From Podospora pseudoanserina (lineage: Eukaryota > Ascomycota > Sordariomycetes > Sordariales > Podosporaceae): DNA of 64,000 nucleotides. How positions within the stretch are numbered: position 1 is the stretch's first letter; each line of letters opens with the position of its first letter. The notes beneath the pieces are model-generated. The model made no database searches. It was not told where the DNA came from and saw only the letters and a program-made list of their open reading frames with translations. The stretch covers positions 434,001 through 498,000 of the forward strand of contig NW_026946672.1 in the NCBI RefSeq assembly GCF_035222485.1, written 5' to 3'. Made by a program: the position numbers and the translations under genes. Below are positions 42,597-52,394 of the stretch, piece by piece.

Positions 42597-43698
42597 ATGG
42601 CCACAAAAGTATCAGGCGGCAAGGATGGCCAGAAGAAGCCTGCCACCGCCGCGACCAACTTGATTGGTGAGCTCAAGCCTTGCGACAAAAAGATATCGGG
42701 GACAAGGAATGCTGATGAAAGGAAACAGCTGGTGGTGGTGCTGGTATGATGGAGGCCTTGGTCTGCCATCCTCTTGACACCATCAAGGTGCGCATGCAGC
42801 TTTCCAAGCGCGGCAGAGTACCGGGCCAGGCCAAGCGCGGCTTCATCCGCACTGGTGTCGAGATCGTTCAGAAGGAGACCGCCCTTGGTCTGTACAAGGG
42901 TCTCGGTGCCGTGCTCACTGGTATCGTTCCCAAGATGGCCATCCGCTTCACCTCGTTCGAGTGGTACAAGCAGCTCCTCGCCAACAAGGAGACCGGTGTT
43001 GTTTCCGGCCAGGCCCTCTTTCTTGCCGGTCTCTCTGCCGGTGTGACCGAGGCCGTTGCCGTCGTCACTCCCATGGAGGTCATCAAGATTCGTCTCCAGG
43101 CGCAACACCACTCTATGGCCGATCCCCTCGATGTACCCAAGTACCGCAACGCCGCCCACGCTCTCTACACCGTCGTCAAGGAGGAGGGGTTCGGTGCGCT
43201 CTACAGAGGTGTCTCGCTCACCGCGCTCAGACAGGGCAGCAACCAGGCCGTGAACTTCACTGCCTACACCTACTTCAAGGAGTGGCTGTACCAGTACCAG
43301 CCCGAGTACGTCGGCGGCAACCTCCCCAGCTACCAGACCACTCTCATCGGTCTCGTGTCCGGTGCCATGGGTCCTCTGAGCAACGCCCCCATCGATACCA
43401 TCAAGACCAGACTCCAGAAGATGAAGGCCGAGCCCGGCACCTCCGCCCTCCAGAGAATCACCAAGATTGCTGGCGAGATGTTCAAGTAGGTCCACTTCTT
43501 TGTCTCGCTCCACAAAACGCCACTAACCCAATAAACAATAGGCAAGAAGGATTCCACGCCTTCTACAAGGGCATCACCCCCAGAATCATGCGTGTCGCCC
43601 CCGGCCAGGCCGTCACTTTCACCGTCTACGAGTTCCTTAAGGAGAAGCTCGAGAAGAGCGGCCCATCAGTCATCACTGGGGGAAGGTACGAAGAATAA
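42597..43698 (+). CDS. acr1: Mitochondrial succinate/fumarate-type carrier (327 aa)
   Basis: Exons 42597-42666, 42729-43485 and 43542-43698 are joined by introns of 62 and 56 bp (GTGAGC...AACAG; GTAGGT...AATAG). The product shows the three mitochondrial-carrier repeats: CHPLDTIKVRMQ (about residues 37-48), VTPMEVIKIRLQAQ (about 136-149) and NAPIDTIKTRLQ (about 240-251), six helices, and matching EG...YKG motifs. The sequence GVTEAVAVVTPMEVIKIRLQ and the GGGAGMMEALVCHPLDTIKV start fit the SFC1/acr1 succinate-fumarate exchanger, which supports growth on acetate or ethanol by linking the glyoxylate and TCA cycles. Family certainty is high, substrate fairly high. Confidence 0.93.
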
Positions 43699-45543
43699 TT
43701 CCTCCCCATCATCACAGCCGTCACACCCATATCCTGGACCCCTCCGGACCCAACTCCTCTGGACCACCTGGACCCTCCCTGGATTTTGTTTCATATTCCC
43801 GCATCTGGCCTTTTGTTTTTTTGTATTGTTTTTTCAAGGAGTTGGAAGCTGATCAAAAACTGCTGTTTTGCTTTTTTGTTTGGGATAGTCGCGACAAGGA
43901 ATTTGATAGCATGAAGGCCAAGGCTGCTTGAATGAATTGAGTTCGAGCAGTTTTTGAGTTTTTGTCTCTTCCTCTCATCTTTTTTGTTCTTTTTACGAAA
44001 AAAAAAAAGGAGCAGGAGATGCGACAGCGACACGGGAAAATGAAGCGCAAGGGCTTTCAGATCACCGTGTTACCATCGAGGACGGTAATTCACCAACGCC
44101 GCCCGAGTCAAGGATACCACTTTGTTTGGATACGTCGATATGGAACCGGATTGGATAGGTACATAAAGGGACAGACGGACGGGAAAGGGATGGCGGTCTG
44201 GTGTGCTGTGATCTTCTTGAGGTGGGGGAAGAAGAGGAGGGTTTTGGAATGGGAAGTGTTGGATGGAAGGGAATGGGCATTGCGAAAAGTCACTTTGTTC
44301 TCCAAAAGCATGGCAATTACATGTTTGGTAGAGAAGGCATGCATTGCATTGGGTGGCGCGATTTTGTTTATACGAGCAAGACCTTTTTTTCTTTTTTTTT
44401 GTACCTTGTAAGATGGAGGTGGGGTATATATCCGAGGAATTTAGATGAATTGTACTTGATGCATGATGGGCTTGGTGTTTTTGGCTTCTATAGTTTGGGT
44501 CATGTGCTGGTAGTTGACGATGCAGATTCAGATGGCTGCATGGAACATGAGCTGAGGAAGGTACACTTGCAGCTGTGTGGTGTATAGGTGTGGTTAAAAT
44601 GAACATCTCGCCACAATGCATCTTGGTCATGAAAGTCTATGCTGACCTCACCGCTGAGTCCTCCTGTTAAGCCCCGATCTCGTACACAGTCCCTGTTAGT
44701 TATTCGACTCCAATCAGAATGCCCTTCGCCGTCTGCATCTCTCTGCCATGATACCTGAAACTGCCACATTTCCAGATCTACCAGGTTCGGTTGGTGGTGG
44801 TGATGCAAATTTGGCCATGGAGATTCGGTTACGAATGAGGATGAGGATTTAGTTATCCAGGATTGGCTCTGGAATTTTATTGGGAACAGGAGTATAGTCA
44901 TGAGCAGCCTAACATTTGGGGGTTCAATGTTGGGTGATGATTTGGGTTGTGGTTTACTCCACAGGTTAGATCAAAGTCATGTGAGAGCAACAATAAGCCT
45001 CAATGATCTTTGTCTTATTATTCGGAAGTAACGTAGGAGATACCTATCTGAAGAGCTTGGGGTGTGGAACGCCCAGAGTGAAAAGTGATGATTTTGGTGA
45101 TGAACTGAGAAAAGTATTAAAGACTCAAAAGCCATGTGCCTCAAGCCCTAAGAGCAGCCTGCTCACCATTCACATCCCACATGTGGTGAGGTTGCGCCTG
45201 AAAGGCAGAAAAGAGGTGTGGGCACAGATGCTCTCGTGTGTTCTTTGTGTCTGACCGTTTTTAGAAGCAGGAAAATCTATGTAGTGAATATGAATGGAAG
45301 CACCAGCTTGAGTCATCACTTCCAAAACTGGTGAAGGAGCAGGCGGAATGAAAGCAACACCACAGCTCTGTATTGATACCACACCCCGTTTTGCTCCCAC
45401 CAGTTTCATTTTTCTTCTGCCAGTCTCTCAGGCCCAACACTGCAATCTATCTACCTGCCACGCGCCTTAGCGATCACCAAAAAATCAGCAAACAAGGCAG
45501 GCCCTGACGCGGATGAGGATTTGATGAGGATTTCGATACGGAG
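43699..45543. other. 1.8 kb intergenic, no gene seen
   Basis: This is the 3' flank of the carrier with several homopolymer runs (A near 44000, T near 44388). Frames of 100-186 codons on both strands lack coding bias. Confidence 0.4.
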
Positions 45544-46876
45544 ATGTTTGGCCCAATCCTGAGAATCTCAGAAGAATTCCTTGTCCGCTTTACTTACAAC
45601 ATGGCAATTGGACATGCACCAGTCTTGAAAACCCTGGATGGTCGTGTGGTCCGGAAACTTGCCGGAGGATTCAATTTCATCTTCATTATCGCTTACCGAG
45701 ATTTCAAACTCGTGGTCCGCGTACCTGCTTTCTGGGGAAAGAGATGGACCGAGGAGGCGGCGCTATCCATGAGGTCAGAGGTCGCTACCTCTCAAAATTA
45801 TCCGCGAGAGAACCACCGTTCCCGTTCCGGAGGTTTACGGATTCGACTTGACCTTCGGCAACGACATTCGCCAACCATACATCTGCACCAGCTTCTTGAT
45901 TGGGACTCCCGTATCACACGCTTCGTACGACAAGGAGGGAACCCAAGGCCATGTTCGAATACTTCAGGCTCAGGGTCCTTTCCAACATGGCCAAAACTAT
46001 GGCTCAACTCGCCACCTTACCTTCCTTTGACAATATTGGGTGCATTCAAGAGGACCCAGGCACTCCAGGCAAGTACATAGTTAGTCCCGTGTACCATCGA
46101 GACGTGATGGTAGAGAAGGAAGATCCAAAAGTTGAGGCTACTGGCCCTTTCGACACTGCCGCCGAGTACCTCGCGATGCACACAAATGTGCCTGATGGAG
46201 GGTGGGGTACCTCGTGGACAATGGCAACTGGCAGACTTCTGCCGGTGCTCGTCACATATTTGCCGCAGGATGACGGCCGGTTCGTGCTCGAGCTCCCTGG
46301 ATTCGACTCTTCAAACATCTTGGTGGACGCCAGCGGCAGGGTGACTGGGATTACCGACTGTGATCTCGCACAGACGGTACCCCCTTATGTCGGTTACGCC
46401 AGGTATCCGGGGTGGATAACTCGTGACTGGGACCCGGTCTGGTACCGGCCTGACTCGGAGCATGAGGACTCCAGAATGGAACTGAATGCGTATCGAGATT
46501 ATTACGCCACCGAGCTGGAGCGCGCTCTTGTCAGAAGAGACGATCTTGTCTGTGCCTTTGTGAAGCACACTCGAAGATCTCACAGGTATGAGGCCATCTT
46601 TTGGATTGCCCTGCATAGCAAGCCGAGTCGCACCGAAATCGTCCGCAAGTTTCTTCAACTGGCGTTGCCAAACCTGAAAACTCGTATCATCATATGATCT
46701 GGATTGGGGAGGATAGATATGAGGATGAAGAGCGGGAGGAGCTGAAGGAAGGGTTCGACTGGCTGTTCCACTTAGATGATTCGGCGGCACTTAACCCATT
46801 GGCCGAGAGACCGCCCATTGTAGTTTCAGACTCGGACGAGTCGGAAGCTGAAGATGAAGCTGCAGCTGAAGCCTAA
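45544..46876 (+). pseudogene. Aminoglycoside-phosphotransferase-like (APH) gene with frame breaks
   Basis: The start reads MFGPILRISEEFLVRF and VVRKLAGGFNFIFIIAY with KLVVRVP. Reading then shifts at about 45790 (next frame: LKIIRERTTVPVPEVYGFDL) and again at about 45940 (MFEYFRLRVLSNMAKTMAQL onward). The C-lobe is long and intact: LELPGFDSSNILVD (catalytic-loop position), GITDCDLAQTVPPYVGYARY and PGWITRDWDPVWY, the hallmark of a large fungal APH subfamily. The usual DWD is DCD here. After the stop at 46697 an acidic C-terminal tail continues in another frame to 46876. Three breaks suggest decay, although sequencing indels cannot be excluded. Confidence 0.7.
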
Positions 46877-46879
46877 AGT

Positions 46880-47577
46880 GCTTAAATAGAACATGCTATC
46901 TCCCACGCTTACCATCTGACAAACTGATATCAGCTTGGTATCAAGCGCCTAAATAAGCAGCAGTGGCTAGGGGACAACACCACCTACCTAGCGACCTACC
47001 TACCTACTTAGATCTATCATCGTACCTTAGATATTGAGAGCATACCTTATTCAAAATTCTAAAGCTGCTTACTGTGCTGCAAGGTCCCAGAGTGCCCACC
47101 TAACATGACGGTAGCCAGCCAATACGCAGTTTTACTCAGACGGTATCACCACATTTTGTGAGTGAAAGGTCTTCGTTCTCAGCATTACCACTTTGTACTG
47201 TTGATAGCTCTGGCCGTGACAGTTCCGGAAATGTTCCAAACTGCGAGACTGCACCCTGGCTGCATGTCAGCCCTTTAGGATCCGCAGACATTGAAAGGCG
47301 AGCTGATCAAAGGGCTGGACTGGGAGTCGAACAGAGGGGAATAATGGGGATCTATCGAAGGTAGAATAAAGACCCCCCCAAACCTAGAGGCCTTGACCAG
47401 TGTTGGATACTAGCCGGTTCGCCATAGTACTATCTATTCACTGCAGCACCTCACAACGTTCAGGGCCTCTTTAGCCATTCAAGAGACAACTCGAGTTGAT
47501 CATTCATCAGTCTCTGACGTGTCAGCAACAACATTAGCAGGAAATCTACCTTGAGTTGGCCCCAATCAGAGCTCGCC
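46880..47577. other. Intergenic, CCTACCTA motifs
   Basis: The stretch GCGACCTACCTACCTACTTAG near 46990 is a short microsatellite. No gene was seen. Confidence 0.4.
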
Positions 47578-47930
47578 ATGGCTCCAGCTGACATGATGCC
47601 GGGAGCATATACTCATCCTTGGTTCGTACACCCTTATGTTCTGAGTGAAACCCCCAGCACGGCTCACACTTCACCTGCCATGTAGCCCCGTATGCCACAA
47701 ATCGCCAGAATAGTCGCTGCAAGAATCAGGGGCACGTAAATTGGTGTGGCGTCTGTTTGGAACACCATGACGGACGAGTTCCTGAGTGTAGTCACTGTCT
47801 TCAGAAGCGGGAGGCCGAGGCTGCGCGGTTGCAAAGAGATGCGGAAAAGGCGGAAAAGGCGGAAAAGAAGAAAAACAAGACACCAAACAAACCGAAGAAA
47901 CCGAAGCCAGAGGAGGAAAAGAAGACATAA
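47578..47930 (+). CDS. Small Cys-pair (zinc-binding?) protein with Lys-rich tail
   Basis: ATG at 47578 begins MAPADMMPGAYTHPW, and the frame closes at a TAG near 47683 that also works as a splice acceptor. After it the plus strand reads SRCKNQGHVNWCGVCLEHHD, then CSHCLQKREAEAARLQRDAE and a Lys/Glu/Pro-rich tail to the TAA at 47930. Spaced Cys (C...C-x2-C...C-x2-C) plus His suggest a small zinc-binding fold followed by a short helix. The donor is uncertain; the only phase-correct one seen (47645) gives a 41 bp intron. The tail contains a GCGGAAAAG triplicate. I know similar small fungal proteins only as hypothetical. Confidence 0.5.
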
Positions 47931-48477
47931 ACCCTGAGATGGAAGAAGCAAGATGCATAAAAGGGTATCGCCTCTGGCGAAGGGCGCGGTGAAACGGTCG
48001 ATCTGACAAGCCGCCTCAGCGGGGGTGTCACTTGGCTCGCTTGGTGATTCAATCCACCAGGAAACCAAGGTTGATTTGCTGGTGTGTCAAATCACAGCTG
48101 TGGACAATATGATTACGACGATGTACTGGAAGCAACTGGATATATACCTGCGGTATCTACTTTAAACGAAATGTCGGCGTTGGTGCTACGAAGAACAACT
48201 ATGTTTGTTGTACCAGGTACCTACCCCTGAAATTTGCACACCTTTAGGATCTGGTTTGGGAGATGGAGACTTCACTTGGCAAGGATCCTCGCTGCTGGCG
48301 AGTATCGCGGTTCAGAGAGTGACAACAAATGAGCATTAAACAGCAAGTCTATCGAACCATTTCATAATAGGAACAATCCTTCGCTTATATATCTCCCCAC
48401 CATCAAAAGTCCCTTCATTCATTAACCCATTACTTCATAACAGAACCCCCCTAAAACCCCTCCAACATGTCAGGCAC
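47931..48477. other. Intergenic
   Basis: Convergent 3' flanks. Nothing notable. Confidence 0.35.
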
Positions 48478-48921
48478 TCAAGCCAAAGTCTGGGGAGCAT
48501 AGCTCTTATCAGGCACAACAGCCTTCCCGTTGACCAACTCCCAGTCAGCATAAGCAGGCCAGACAATCTGCTTCTTGCTCCAGTCGACCAGAGACCAGGT
48601 GGTGAAGCCGTTGCCCTCGCCAAACTGGCCGCTCCAGGACGAGCTGAGGGTGTAAGGGCCGCAGGTGACGCCGTTGGTCGGGGCGCGGCTGGCGGGGGCG
48701 CCGGTGACGGTGTAGGAGCAGTTGGTCACGGCGGCACCGGTCTGGGTGTCGACGCCAAAGGTGACCTTGCACGAGGTGTCGGCCTTGTTGCAGGTGCGGG
48801 TGAAGGACTTGACGACCCATTGGGGGGTGGCGGCCATGGCGGAGACGGCGTCGCGGGCCTCGAGAGCGGGAGCGGCAAGGGCGGTGCCGGCGAGGCCGAG
48901 GAGGACGGTGGTGAGCTGCAT
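48478..48921 (-). CDS. Small secreted protein (147 aa)
   Basis: ATG at 48921 (the frame is open upstream, but this Met starts the leader). The signal peptide MQLTTVLLGLAGTALAAPAL is followed by a possible pro-site LEAR. The mature part has four Cys (RTCNKADTSCKVTFGVDTQT; NCSYTVTG; VTCGPYTL) and ends with GNGFTTWSLVDWSKKQIVWP and YADWELVNGK. It looks like a compact beta-sandwich of the abundant small secreted proteins of Sordariomycetes, to which I cannot give a firm family name. The coding region has strong codon bias (GCC, ACC, GTC), suggesting high expression. Confidence 0.85.
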   Translation of the reverse strand: MQLTTVLLGLAGTALAAPALEARDAVSAMAATPQWVVKSFTRTCNKADTSCKVTFGVDTQTGAAVTNCSYTVTGAPASRAPTNGVTCGPYTLSSSWSGQFGEGNGFTTWSLVDWSKKQIVWPAYADWELVNGKAVVPDKSYAPQTLA

Positions 48922-50009
48922 TTTGAGATTTGGTTGTTTTGTTTGAGTGTGGTAGAGTAGACTCGAGCGTGACTGTGACTGCAAGACTGGATGCTGGTGA
49001 TGGTGATGAGGAAGTAAACTGGACCAAGACTGAAGACATTCAACTCCTTTTATACCTATTTACTCGCATACAATTCAACATGTTGACCTCTCCTGACATA
49101 AACATGATCTGACATAAGACCCTTCCAGGATTCCCCGGATGGCCACTGCCGAATACATGCTATGCGAAGCATCTCCAAGCCGCAACACGAGAATCATAGT
49201 TCCATTGGGCTTGGTCCGCAGCTCATCCGGCATAGTTGGAGCCACGGTGAGGAGTTATAGTGGGTAAGCAGATGCTGCGACGTTACTTCGGGTCCTTCGT
49301 ATTCCCCCAACTCAGTCGCTCACCTGACCGCTCGGTGAATTCGTATCCTTCTTTTCTTGTGCCACCTCATCTCTGGGTCCTCTATGATTTGGTGGCTATT
49401 TACAGCCCTGAACTAACTGCATAGAATCCTTCGCTGTTGTCAAAGTGTTACGAGAAAAAGCCTCTGCTATTGACATGATTGTTTTGTTTCCGGTGCTGCT
49501 GCAGAAAAACAAAAAGTCCGAGCGTTATTCCCGGGTAGGCCGGGCTGAGGATGTAAAAGGTGGATGACAGGTGAAGATCAGTTCAAGAACGAGCATCGGC
49601 TATGCCCGGATGGGCCGGGGAGGCATCTACTGACGATTCGAACTATGTAATGGCTCCACAGTGTCGAACTGCCGGGAGCTGAATATCAAGCTTGGCCTTG
49701 AACTTCAATCCTTTTTAACTTTTGAATATTACTGACTATCTGACAGTCCTTTTATCATATTTGTGCATTGAATACATTATTATACAAGTTTGCGTTCTTG
49801 TTGCTTCATAACTCGTCAAGGCTGCTCAAAGTGTTCCCCCATCGCAGCCATTACCCCAGGCGGGCCAGCTCCTCGCTTGGCCCTATTACTCTCCTCCAAA
49901 TAATCCGTCAACGCTTTCCAAGATACAATGTTATTAGGCTTGTGTTCCATCATTCAGATGCCAAGCGTGCGAGACAAAAACACACAAAACAAAAGCCAGT
50001 GCTCAACCA
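48922..50009. other. 1.1 kb intergenic, promoter of the small secreted protein gene
   Basis: No gene is supported. The sequence CCCGGGTAGGCCGGGCTGAGG near 49530 and CCCGGATGGGCCGGGGAGG near 49605 form a loosely repeated pair. Confidence 0.4.
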
Positions 50010-50300
50010 TCAGGGCTTACTGCTTGGTTGTCCCAGCGAACTCTTGCCCGTCTCTGTCTGCCCAGTATACGCCGTGTTGTTGAAGTGCATATCGGTTCCG
50101 CCAACCATGCTTGGCTGATGGGCTTGGGCGGGGTATGTGGTGTTGAGAGCATGGTGCTTCTTCTCGGGAGCCGCTATACGAAGGGTCCAGGTCAGTCACT
50201 GGAGAACCACGAACAAAGAAACAAGGAATGACATACGCTCTTCGTTGATCATCGTCGCCTGCTCGAATCCCTTGCGCATTGTGTCCTTGAATTTGTCCAT
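50010..50300 (-). CDS. Short conserved-looking protein (75 aa), two exons
   Basis: Exon 1 (50300-50237) encodes MDKFKDTMRKGFEQATMINE. A 63 bp intron (GTATGT...TATAG, 50236-50174) keeps frame into exon 2 (50173-50010), which ends GQTETGKSSLGQPSSKP. The 75-residue product has an amphipathic N-terminal helix and an unstructured, His/Ser/Gln-rich remainder, with no leader or membrane segment. Perfect splice signals and phase make it likely real although unrecognised. It lies 3' of, and on the same strand as, the HAUS3-like gene, separated by about 280 bases. Confidence 0.6.
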
Positions 50301-50578
50301 TGTGATGAAGGTTTTCCGTTGTATGTCGTTGTTATGTTTTTTGTAAAGATGAACTTTAGTTTTGCCGAGGACAAGTCGATAACCTATACACCAGACCTAC
50401 TCTGGATTTTAAGTTCTGTCGTTCAGCTGGACTGATGCAATCATCGTCATGTCATCGTCTCGACTTCACGATGGTGCCAAGATCCAAACGCTTGGCTGAT
50501 ATCATCAAAACCCAACGATCAGATGAAGTGGGGCATTCTGACGGCAGATCTCAGGGGCAGTGCACCCCTAGAGAAACC

Positions 50579-52394
50579 TCACGAACCCCAACGAGCGATG
50601 AGCTCATCCTTCTTTGCGCTTCTGGCCCTGAGTTTGGCCATGCTGTTGTTGAGCCCTTCCTTCTCTTGGCGAATCTTTTCCAGTTCCTGAGAGAGCACAT
50701 CGATCGAGCTCTCGATCTCGGGGTCCACCAGTCGAACATGTCCAAAGGGGCTCTCCGCCAGGATCGAGTCACGAATGAGTTGGATGGCAACCTTTCCATC
50801 AGCAATCTGTCTGGTGGCCGTGTAATCGAACGATTCTTGTACGTTCTTGGCAATATCCTCGGTCTTGCTGCGCCTTTCGGCGAGAATACTGGCCAACTCC
50901 CTTGCCCGAGCTGGGAAGTCAGGTGTCCCCTCTTCCTCGTGGGGTAAACTGATAGCAAGCGATCGCAATATCTCGTCCAGTGGCGACTCTTCCATAGCAC
51001 CGCCCATCCCAGAAGAGCGTCGCGCATGTCTGGGCCGAGGACGAACGGGAGAATCCATCACACCGCGTTGACTAACGGTCGGACGGCGTGAACGCGGTGT
51101 TGCGAGTGCGACCTTGGTGGCAACCTCTGACTGGGCTATCTCGAGGAGAGAATCGGCCGCGAGTTGGTAAGCCTTGAACGCCTCTAGGCGTGCGCTTAAA
51201 TCTTGCACATGATCGAGGAGGTAGTCGAGACAGTCGTGAACCTAACCCCGCGGTTAGCCCGAGGACCCCTACTGCTGTGTCCAAGCCACCCACATATCCA
51301 GTTGCCTGTTTCGACTTTGCTTGCTCCTGGCCATTCTTGGCCTCCACCTTCTTCAGCGCCGGCTCGAGAAACTGCTGCTCGACAGACATCTGTGCAACAG
51401 GCAGGATCTCGGAGTAGAGGGATTCGACCTCCTCCTGCAGGGAAGAGACTTCTCCAGGTGAGACTCGGCTGCTGGACCCTGAATTCTTCTCCAAGGTCTC
51501 AAGATAGATACGATCGAGTCTCGTCCGGACGCCCTCCACAGTACACTTGATCAGCCTGCCCTCGCGTGAGTCCCTGAATCGAGAAGGAAAACAATGGGGG
51601 ATAAGGGTCCGCACCTCGCACATGTTTCACGCAGCATGACGACATGATTTTGCTCTTCAGGGTCTTTTGTATCCAGTTCCCATCCCAGTTTCTGGAGGCT
51701 TGCCAGGAGCTTATCGTCTGAGCGAAACAGGGTGTCGACGGTTTGCTGGATGGCCGGGCCGGCCCCTGTGGTTTGCTGTTCCAACTCGAGAAGTTGAGAA
51801 TCCAGGGACTGAGACAGCTCTTCAACCTGAACACCTTGTTATTACCAAGCTCGCAAGGGTCGAGATAGGAGGGGACGTGTGTTTCTGAACGCACAGCCAG
51901 AGTAAGATCCCTACGTTGGGACTCATATTTTCGGTCTTGCTCCGACTCAAACACCCGTCTTTCCTGGCGAGTCTGGCGATCCGCAGCCACGAGGCGGTCA
52001 AGGGCCTCACGCTGCTGCTTCAGGGTCTCGGTCTGCTTGGTGATGGCTTGGGTAGACCTGTCCAGCTGTTCGATGGCGTCTCTGACATTCTCATCCGTGA
52101 GTCCCTGAACAGCAGCCAGATCCGAGGATGATGCCAGCTTGTCGACAATGCCGGCCTTCTCCAGTGCAGCATATCTCGTAAAGGGTTAGTATGAGAGGGA
52201 ATATACAGGACGACGACGATGACCTACTGGGCAAATTCGTCCGGGGTGAGGAGAGTGTCCGGGGTGAGATGGGATGTTGCCCACTGCACAAACTGGTTGC
52301 CCGTGGATGAGCCGTTGAAGGCGGCCCTCACCGCCGCTGCATCGAATGACGCGTCGTACGCCCTCAGCAATTTGACGAGAAATTCAGGGTCCAT
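50579..52394 (-). CDS. Augmin HAUS3-like coiled-coil protein (527 aa)
   Basis: Five exons (52394-52228, 52174-51895, 51826-51615, 51555-51294, 51241-50579) are separated by introns of 52-68 bp with canonical ends; all phases agree. The N-terminus MDPEFLVKLLRAYD...QFVQWATSHLTPDTLLTPDE followed by EFAQYAALEKAGI matches the HAUS3 start (FLEWFC...VLSE.EL.AF..L), as I recall it. The rest is long coiled coil: LDRSTQAITKQTETLKQQRE, SLDSQLLELEQQ, EEVESLYSEILPVAQMSVEQ, and a C-terminal LSQELEKIRQEKEGLNNSMA. HAUS3 is a subunit of augmin, which recruits gamma-tubulin to spindle microtubules. Assignment is moderate; a kinetochore or other coiled-coil protein is the alternative. Confidence 0.75.

Noticed and set aside
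42476-43513. 345-codon minus-strand frame across the carrier gene
   Set aside because: A shadow of the plus-strand mitochondrial carrier, whose repeats and splice sites are clear.
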